A DNA stretch of 64,000 nt from Shinella zoogloeoides (lineage in GTDB: Bacteria; Pseudomonadota; Alphaproteobacteria; Rhizobiales; Rhizobiaceae): assembly GCF_003574625.1 (NCBI RefSeq), contig NZ_QNUJ01000002.1, positions 186,001 to 250,000 of the forward strand. Direction: 5' to 3'. Positions within the stretch are counted from its first letter, which is position 1; each line of letters opens with the position of its first letter. Positions 58,884 to 64,000 of the stretch are shown here, one piece after another. The notes below the pieces were generated by a model that ran no database searches, was not told the DNA's origin, and worked only from the letters and a program-made list of their open reading frames with translations. The position numbers were made by a program, and so were the translations under genes.

Positions 58884-58947
58884 CCGCCTGCCATCCCGCA
58901 GGAGACGACAGGCGGGTCAGGTCGATATCCCGCGATGCGGGATATCG
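58884..58947 (-). other. Two intercistronic hairpins between ytfQ and ytfR
   Basis: Hairpin A is CGATATCCCGC (58923-58933) with GCGGGATATCG (58937-58947), an 11-bp perfect stem and 3-nt loop 8 bp after the ytfQ stop. Hairpin B is CCGCCTG (58884-58890) with CAGGCGG (58909-58915). No T run follows, so read-through with 3'-end protection of ytfQ mRNA is likely, much like malE-malF. Confidence 0.75.
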
Positions 58948-58954
58948 GGAGAGA

Positions 58955-59917
58955 TCAGTAGCCGAGACCCTTCTTCTCCTCATATACCTTGGCCGGATCG
59001 TCGGCCTGTGTATAGAGCTTGGATTCCGTCTGGATCCACTTCGCCGGGGCCGTGCCGTCCTTGCGGAAGGCGTCGAGCGCGTCGAAGGCTGGGCCGGCCA
59101 TGTTCGGCGTCAGTTCCACGGTGGCGTTCGCCTCGCCGGCGGCCATGGCCTGGAAGATATCCGGAACGGCGTCGATGGAGACGACGAGGATATCCGTGCC
59201 CGGCTTCAGGCCGGCTTCCTTGATCGCCTGGATGGCGCCAACGGCCATGTCGTCGTTATGGGCGTAGAGCGCACAGATGTTCTTGCCGCCGTCTTCCGCC
59301 TTCAGGAAGCTTTCCATGACTTCCTTGCCCTTGGTGCGGGTGAAGTCGCCGGTCTGGCTGCGGACGATCTTCAGGTTGTCATGGCCGGCGATGGCCTCCT
59401 CGAAGCCCTTCTTGCGGTCGATGGCCGGCGAGGAGCCGGTCGTGCCCTGGAGCTCGACGACGTTGCAGGGCTTGCCGGCAACCGTGTCCACCAGCCACTT
59501 GCCGGCGACATTGCCCTCATGGACGGTATCGGAGGTCACGGCGGTCATGTAGAGGTCGTCCGACGCATCGACCTTGCGGTCGAGCAGGATGACCGGGATT
59601 TCCGCGTCCTTGGCTTCCTGCAGCACTTCGTCCCAACCCGTCGCGACGACCGGCGCGATGAGGATGGCGTCGACGCCCTGCGCGATGAAGGAGCGCAGCG
59701 CCTTGATCTGGTTTTCCTGCTTCTGCTGCGCATCGGCGAATTTCAGGTCGATGCCGCGCTGCTCGGCCTGCTGCTTGGTGAGCGTCGTCTCTGCGGCGCG
59801 CCAGCCAGACTCCGAGCCGATCTGCGAAAAGCCCACGGTCATGTCGGCGGCGGATGCGACACCGAACATGGAGGCGGCAAGGATCGTTGCACTCGCGAGT
59901 GCGGTTGTGAATTTCAT
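58955..59917 (-). CDS. ytfQ: Galactofuranose-type ABC periplasmic binding protein, YtfQ type
   Basis: Secreted sugar-binding protein, 320 aa, signal peptide MKFTTALASATILAASMFGVASA. The mature protein follows E. coli YtfQ, as I remember it, almost block by block: TVGFSQIGSESGWRAAETT, QQKQENQIKALRSFIAQGVDAILIAPVVATGW, CNVVELQGTTGSSPAIDRKKGFEEAI, SQTGDFTRTKGKEVMESFLKAEDGGKNIC, YAHNDDMAVGAIQAIKEAGLKPG and VELTPNMAGPAFDAL. YtfQ binds galactofuranose in the periplasm. It is the first gene of ytfQRT-yjfF and is set apart by strong hairpins. The AT-rich upstream region has a tandem TATTGTA repeat. Confidence 0.94.
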   Translation of the reverse strand: MKFTTALASATILAASMFGVASAADMTVGFSQIGSESGWRAAETTLTKQQAEQRGIDLKFADAQQKQENQIKALRSFIAQGVDAILIAPVVATGWDEVLQEAKDAEIPVILLDRKVDASDDLYMTAVTSDTVHEGNVAGKWLVDTVAGKPCNVVELQGTTGSSPAIDRKKGFEEAIAGHDNLKIVRSQTGDFTRTKGKEVMESFLKAEDGGKNICALYAHNDDMAVGAIQAIKEAGLKPGTDILVVSIDAVPDIFQAMAAGEANATVELTPNMAGPAFDALDAFRKDGTAPAKWIQTESKLYTQADDPAKVYEEKKGLGY

Positions 59918-59967
59918 GATGTCCTCCCAAAGAATACTGCTCCTCAGCAGCGTGATTTAAAACATCA

Positions 59968-59985
59968 TATTGTATTACTATTGTA
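59968..59985 (-). promoter_or_regulatory. Tandem heptamer repeat in the ytfQ promoter region
   Basis: TATTGTA occurs at 59968-59974 and 59979-59985 (TACAATA on the transcribed strand), 11 bp apart, one helical turn. TTTACA overlaps the distal copy and could be a -35 element. The region is markedly AT-rich. The regulator is unknown. Confidence 0.5.
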
Positions 59986-59990
59986 AACCC

Positions 59991-60027
59991 AAAAATCGCG
60001 CTTCCGCACATTTCACGATGCGAGCGC
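59991..60027 (-). terminator. Rho-independent terminator of the dpp-type operon
   Basis: On the minus strand GCGCT-CGCA (60027-60019) pairs with TGCG-AGCGC (60008-60005 and 60002-59998) with a 2-nt bulge and a loop of about 10 nt, followed by GATTTTT. It lies about 85 bp after the dppF-like stop and before the ytfQ promoter, so it isolates the two operons. Confidence 0.7.
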
Positions 60028-60111
60028 GCAGGCGCAGCCACGCGGGCACGGCAAGCGCGGCTGCACCGTCGGGTGTCGGGCGGTGGCAGAAGACCCGTTC
60101 TATGGAGGGCG

Positions 60112-61077
60112 TCAGCCGGCGGCGGCGAGCCGGACGCGGTGCCGCGGGGCGATCTCGACCAGCTCGGACGGCAGCGGCGCGGAGAAGACATCCGGGGCGG
60201 TGCTGCCATCGGTGACGAAGCTCCGCCCCTCGATCAGCGGCGGGTCGCAAGCCGTGCCCGGCCCGGCATCGAGGTTCAGCGCGGCGTCCGGGTCGGGGAT
60301 GGCGGCGATCAGGTGGCGGGTATAGGGATGCGTCGGGTTCTCGAAGATCTCCCGCCAGCCGCCCTCCTCCACGATCTGCCCGAAATACATCACCAGCACG
60401 CGGTCGCTCATATGCTCGACCACGCTGAGATCGTGGCTGATCATGAGATAGGAGAGGCCGAGCTTTTCCTGCAGGTCGAGCAGGAGGTTGATGATCTGCG
60501 CGCGGATCGACACGTCCAGCGCCGAGACCGGCTCGTCCAGCACGACGATCTCCGGTTCGAGGATGAGCGCGCGGGCGATGCCGATGCGCTGGCGCTGGCC
60601 GCCGGAGAATTCATGCGGATAGCGGCGCGCCTGCTCGGGCGTCAGCCCGACATTCTTCATCATGGTCTCGATACGGTCCTCGATTTCCGAGGATGCCGTG
60701 ATGCCGTGCAGCTTCAGCGGCGCGGCGAGCGAAGTGCGCACGGATTGGCGCGGATTGAGCGAGGCATAGGGGTCCTGGAACACCATCTGCACCGCTTTCG
60801 CGCGCTGCATGCGGCCCGGCGCGCCGGCACCGGCGAGCGGCTGGCCGCGATAGCGGATCGCCCCTTCGGTCGGCTCCTGCAGGCCGAGGATGGAAAGCGC
60901 GGTCGTCGACTTGCCGCAGCCGGATTCGCCGACGATGGACAGGCACTCGCCCTTGGCCAGCTCGAAGCTGATGCCGTTTACGGCGTGCAGCAGCCGCTTG
61001 CCGCCACCGAAAAGGCCCCCGCCGGAAATCGGGAAGCGCACATGCAGGTCGTCCACCTGAAGGAGCGGGGCGGTCAT
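60112..61077 (-). CDS. Oligo/dipeptide ABC transporter ATPase, DppF type
   Basis: ATPase of a peptide-family importer, 321 aa. Walker [20 protein letters not shown] near residue 44, signature [18 protein letters not shown], Walker [20 protein letters not shown] and H-loop [10 protein letters not shown]. The C-terminal oligopeptide extension has [14 protein letters not shown] and a GTACDPPLI motif; the usual Fe-S Cys cluster is reduced to one visible Cys. It overlaps the DppD-like gene by ATGA and ends the operon. Confidence 0.93.
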   Translation of the reverse strand: MTAPLLQVDDLHVRFPISGGGLFGGGKRLLHAVNGISFELAKGECLSIVGESGCGKSTTALSILGLQEPTEGAIRYRGQPLAGAGAPGRMQRAKAVQMVFQDPYASLNPRQSVRTSLAAPLKLHGITASSEIEDRIETMMKNVGLTPEQARRYPHEFSGGQRQRIGIARALILEPEIVVLDEPVSALDVSIRAQIINLLLDLQEKLGLSYLMISHDLSVVEHMSDRVLVMYFGQIVEEGGWREIFENPTHPYTRHLIAAIPDPDAALNLDAGPGTACDPPLIEGRSFVTDGSTAPDVFSAPLPSELVEIAPRHRVRLAAAG

Positions 61078-61985
61078 GGCTGGCTCCCTTCCGCGCCGCG
61101 CGGCGCGATGAAGCGGGTCTCCGTCAGCTTCGAGCGGTCGGCGATGATGCTGTCGATATCGACCAGCCGCTGGCGGCCATGCTGGCTACGGCTGCCGAGG
61201 CGCGGCAGGGCGCCGAGGAGGCCGCGGGTATATTCGTGCCGGGGGTTCTCGAAGAGCGCTCGCGTCTCGTTCTCCTCCACGAGGCATCCCGAATACATGA
61301 CGCCGACGCGCTGGCAGATGCTGGCGATGACGCCGAGATCGTGGCTGATGAAGAGCACGGCCGTGCCGCGCTCGGCGCAGAGCTCCTTGATGAGGCGTAG
61401 CACCTCGGCCTGCACGGTCACGTCGAGCGCGGTCGTCGGCTCGTCGGCGATCAGGAGGTCCGGATTGCAGGCGAGCGCCATGGCGATCATAACGCGCTGG
61501 CGAAGGCCGCCCGACATCTGGTGCGGATAGTTTTTCGCCCGCCGGTCGGGATTGGGCACGCGCACGCTGGCGAGCGCCTCGACCGCCAGCTTCTGCGCCT
61601 CGTCCCAGCCCTTGCCCTGATGCAGCACGAACATTTCCGCGATCTGCCGGCCGACGGTGGAGAGCGGGTTCAGCGCCGTCATCGGCTCCTGGAAGATCAT
61701 GGCGATGCGGTTGCCGCGCAGGCGCCGCATCTCGCGTTTCGAGAGGGCAAGAAGGTTCTGCCCCTTGAACAGAATCTCGCCGCCGGAAACGGCGAGCGGT
61801 TTCTTCAACAGCCCCATGACGGCGAGCGACGTCACCGACTTGCCCGAGCCGGATTCGCCGACGAGCCCATAGGCTTCGCCCGGCATGATCTGGAAGGAGA
61901 CGCCCTTGAGGAGCGGATGGGAAACCGAGCGGCCGAGCGCGACGCCGAGCTGCAGGTCCCTGATGTCGAGCAGCGGCTGGGTCAT
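61074..61985 (-). CDS. Oligo/dipeptide ABC transporter ATPase, DppD type
   Basis: Second ATPase of the importer, 303 aa. Walker [20 protein letters not shown] near residue 41, [20 protein letters not shown], signature [21 protein letters not shown], Walker [20 protein letters not shown] and [22 protein letters not shown]. The C-terminal [15 protein letters not shown] is the oligopeptide extension start. The frame is open to 62843 but that part lies over the permease gene. ATGA overlaps on both sides. Confidence 0.93.
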   Translation of the reverse strand: MTQPLLDIRDLQLGVALGRSVSHPLLKGVSFQIMPGEAYGLVGESGSGKSVTSLAVMGLLKKPLAVSGGEILFKGQNLLALSKREMRRLRGNRIAMIFQEPMTALNPLSTVGRQIAEMFVLHQGKGWDEAQKLAVEALASVRVPNPDRRAKNYPHQMSGGLRQRVMIAMALACNPDLLIADEPTTALDVTVQAEVLRLIKELCAERGTAVLFISHDLGVIASICQRVGVMYSGCLVEENETRALFENPRHEYTRGLLGALPRLGSRSQHGRQRLVDIDSIIADRSKLTETRFIAPRGAEGSQP

Positions 61986-62803
61986 GGCCTGCGCGTCCTC
62001 ATATGCGGGTCGAGGCTGTCGCGCAGGCCGTCGCCGAGAAGGTTGAAGCCGAGCACGGAGAGGAAGATGGCAAGGCCGGGGAAGAGCGCCACCCAGGGCG
62101 CGAGCTGGATGAGCTGGCGCGCATCCGTCAGCATCGAGCCCCAGCTCGGGAACGGTGGCTGGATGCCGAGGCCGAGGAAGGAAAGTGCGGCTTCCGACAG
62201 TACCGCCGAGCCCATGCCGAGCGTCGCCATGACGAGGATCGGCCCCATCATGTTGGGCAGGATCTGCGTGAACATGATGCGCAGGTCGCCGTAACCGAGC
62301 GTCTGCGCCGCCTGCACATAGCCCTGCGATTTCAGCGACAGCGTCGAGGAGCGGGCGATGCGGCAGGTCCAGCTCCAGTTGGTGAGGCCGAGCGCGACGA
62401 GGAGCGAGGGCAGGCCCGGGCCGAGCACTGCCATCACGGCAAGCGCGAAGATCAGCGAGGGAATGGCGAGCATGACATTGGTGAGGCCGTTGACGAGGTC
62501 GTCCCACCAGCCGCCCCAGTAGCCGGCGGTCATGCCGAGCGTGACGCCGATGATCGAGTTGATCACCTGCGAGACGATGCCGACCGTCAGCGAGATCTGC
62601 GCGCCGTAGAGGATGCGGGTATAGACGTCCCGTCCCTGCCCGTCCGTGCCGAACCAGAAGGTCGCGTCCGGCGGCAGTTCGGAAATCATCAGGTCCGCGT
62701 CGAGCACCGGGTCGAAGGGCGCAATCCATGGGGCAAGGACGCCGGCGAGGATCACCAGCACCGTCAGCCCCGCGCCGAGCCAGAAGTTGAAGCCGAGGCG
62801 CAT
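61982..62803 (-). CDS. Oligo/dipeptide ABC transporter permease, DppC type
   Basis: Inner-membrane permease, 273 aa, six helices. The N-terminal periplasmic OppC motif is [43 protein letters not shown]. The coupling loop is [30 protein letters not shown] and the C-terminal [21 protein letters not shown] is diagnostic. The start has AGGAG upstream. It lies 5 bp after the DppB-like gene. Confidence 0.93.
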   Translation of the reverse strand: MRLGFNFWLGAGLTVLVILAGVLAPWIAPFDPVLDADLMISELPPDATFWFGTDGQGRDVYTRILYGAQISLTVGIVSQVINSIIGVTLGMTAGYWGGWWDDLVNGLTNVMLAIPSLIFALAVMAVLGPGLPSLLVALGLTNWSWTCRIARSSTLSLKSQGYVQAAQTLGYGDLRIMFTQILPNMMGPILVMATLGMGSAVLSEAALSFLGLGIQPPFPSWGSMLTDARQLIQLAPWVALFPGLAIFLSVLGFNLLGDGLRDSLDPHMRTRRP

Positions 62804-62808
62804 TCCGC

Positions 62809-63744
62809 TCACTCCTGCTTGATGCGCGGATCGATCGCGGCATAGATCAGATCGACGGCGGTGTTGATGACGAGGAACCACAGCACGATGACGAGGATCG
62901 TGCCCTGCACCACGGGAATGTCGCGGATCGCCACGCTGTCGACCAGCAGCGAGCCGATGCCCGGCCAGGCGAAGAGCTTCTCGATGACGACCGCCTGGCC
63001 GATCAGCGAGCCGAACTGCAGGCCGACCGTGGTGACGATCAAAACCAGCGCATTGCGCGCCACATGCCAGCGCACCACCTTGACCTCGCTCATGCCCTTG
63101 GAATGGGCGGTGCGGATGAAATCGGCATTCAGCACGTCGAGCACGCCCGCCCGCGTGGTGCGCGCCAGAAGCGCGAGCGGCGTCACGCCGAGCGTGACGG
63201 CGGGCAGGATGAGGTTGCGAAACGATCCGTCGCCATAGCCGAAGCTTGGCAGCCAGTTCAGTTGCAGGGCGAAAAGGTACATCAACAGCAGGCCCAGCCA
63301 GAACTGCGGCATGGAAAGCCCCGAGACCGCCCCGACCATCGTCACCGTATCGAGCACCGAGCCCGGCCGGAGCGCCGCGAGGAAGCCGAGCGGCACGCCG
63401 ACGACGAGGGCGAAGACCATGGCGGCGATCGCCAGTCGCAGCGAGGCCCACATGCGGTCGTTGATGAGGTCGATCACCGGCTGGCGGGTGCGGAAGGAGG
63501 TGCCGAGGTCGAAACGCGCAAGGTCGGTGACATAGGTCACGAAGCGCTCGACGAGCGGCTTGTTCAGCCCGAACTCCTCATTGAGGCGGGCGATCATCTG
63601 CGGGTCGGCGGCGCGCTTGCCATCGGCGAAGAGGCTTGCCGCGAAGGTGCCGGGCACCACGGAGAAGATGACGAAGATGAGCAGCGCCACCACGACGACC
63701 GTGGGGATGACCTGCAGGATGCGGCGCAGGGTGAAGCGTAGCAT
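62809..63744 (-). CDS. Oligo/dipeptide ABC transporter permease, DppB type
   Basis: Inner-membrane permease, 311 aa. N terminus MLRFTLRRILQVIPTVVVVALLIFVIFSVVPG. LGTSFRTRQPVIDLI, MPQFWLGLLLMYLFALQLNWLPSFGYGDGSFRNLILPAVTLG and the coupling loop FIRTAHSKGMSEVKVVRWHVARNALVLI all match the family. Start at MLRFTLRR; an upstream extension to 63783 would not fit. It follows the binding-protein gene by 86 bp that contain a strong hairpin. Confidence 0.93.
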   Translation of the reverse strand: MLRFTLRRILQVIPTVVVVALLIFVIFSVVPGTFAASLFADGKRAADPQMIARLNEEFGLNKPLVERFVTYVTDLARFDLGTSFRTRQPVIDLINDRMWASLRLAIAAMVFALVVGVPLGFLAALRPGSVLDTVTMVGAVSGLSMPQFWLGLLLMYLFALQLNWLPSFGYGDGSFRNLILPAVTLGVTPLALLARTTRAGVLDVLNADFIRTAHSKGMSEVKVVRWHVARNALVLIVTTVGLQFGSLIGQAVVIEKLFAWPGIGSLLVDSVAIRDIPVVQGTILVIVLWFLVINTAVDLIYAAIDPRIKQE

Positions 63745-63789
63745 GAGCGGTTCCGTGTTGGGCGCCCTTGCGGAGCGCGACAATCGATG

Positions 63790-63817
63790 CGGGGGCGGCG
63801 TGAAGGTGCCGCCCCCG
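63790..63817 (-). other. Intercistronic hairpin between dipeptide binding-protein and permease genes
   Basis: CGGGGGCGGC (63790-63799) and GCCGCCCCCG (63808-63817) form a perfect 10-bp stem with an 8-nt loop, 13 bp after the binding-protein stop. No T run follows on the minus strand. Confidence 0.75.
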
Positions 63818-63830
63818 AACCCCTCAAGGC

Positions 63831-64000
63831 TTACTTGCGCGAGTCCGGCGCCGTCTCGTCGATCCAGATCTCGTCATAAGGCTGGACCGCCAGTTCGTTC
63901 GCATTCGGAACGAGGCCGTGGATCCACGGCTGGTAGGCCATGACGGCCTTGTTGTAGTTGAAGAACCAGACCGGCGCGTCGTCCTGCACGATGTTGTTGG
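63831..64000 (-). CDS. Dipeptide-type ABC binding protein (C-terminal end only)
   Basis: Only the last 55 or so codons lie inside the window; the rest is beyond the right edge. The visible end reads NNIVQDDAPVWFFNYNKAVM, AYQPWIHGLVPNANELAVQP and YDEIWIDETAPDSRK, then TAA. A hydrophobic-aromatic strand followed by a GLVPN-like loop close to the C terminus is typical of SBP_bac_5 (DppA/OppA) proteins. Position as first gene before dppBCDF-type genes agrees. Ligand unknown. Confidence 0.85.
   Translation of the reverse strand, partial: NNIVQDDAPVWFFNYNKAVMAYQPWIHGLVPNANELAVQPYDEIWIDETAPDSRK

Noticed and set aside
1-64000. CRISPR arrays, tRNA or rRNA genes, insertion sequences, integrases or phage genes.
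   Set aside because: None recognised on either strand. The only dispersed repeats seen are the two RIME-type palindromes and possibly the element at 14458-14570.

Overview
The window is high-GC alphaproteobacterial DNA. It is most likely Rhizobiaceae of the Sinorhizobium/Ensifer/Shinella/Rhizobium group. The main reason is a succinoglycan (exo) cluster whose order, exoZ-Q-F-Y / X-U / V-W / T-H-K-L-A-M-O-N-P, is colinear with the Sinorhizobium meliloti exo region as I remember it. Supporting signs are RIME-type rhizobial palindromes, a TGA-N9-TCA (RirA/IRO-type) motif in an iron-uptake promoter, and many ABC importers. No rRNA, tRNA, CRISPR array, insertion sequence or phage gene was seen.

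Layout. 1-4137: RbsA/RbsC-type sugar ABC genes and an SDR resembling 2-keto-3-deoxy-L-fuconate dehydrogenase, divergent from an IclR regulator across a 31-bp operator-like palindrome. 4162-11200: an iron-chelate operon (TonB-dependent receptor, DUF2218 protein, binding protein, two permeases, ATPase) with a divergent AraC regulator. 11212-17673: endonuclease-like and phospholipase D-like proteins, a flippase-like membrane protein, a DMT transporter, a small uncharacterised ORF and a prolyl aminopeptidase-like hydrolase. 17761-23563: a cecR-ybhGFSR-type efflux locus with two tandem operator palindromes. 23639-27151: a GST, a one-chain dihydroxyacetone kinase and cidA/lrgB-type genes.

27158-46889: the exo cluster. 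It holds ExoY, the six further glycosyltransferases (A, L, M, O, U, W), the pyruvyl (V), acetyl (Z) and succinyl (H) decorators, flippase (T), polymerase (Q), export proteins (F, P), glycanase (K), nucleotide-sugar enzyme (N) and repressor (X). exoI and exoB are missing from their usual places. Three intergenic regions carry CTGC-N3-GCAG-like sites resembling PhaR/AniA operators.

46900-55345: a probable catabolic island made of a PotABCD-type importer, an SDR and a GntR regulator on the minus strand, with a divergent APH-fold kinase and an AGXT2L-like class III aminotransferase/phospho-lyase. A near-identical 15-bp motif lies at two of its promoters. 55356-59917: a ytfQRT-yjfF galactofuranose-type importer. 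60112-64000: a dipeptide-type ABC operon running off the right edge, closed by a rho-independent terminator.

A recurring design is that the binding protein or receptor gene is separated from the downstream ABC genes by strong GC hairpins, in four different import operons. This would let the binding protein be made in excess over the membrane parts.
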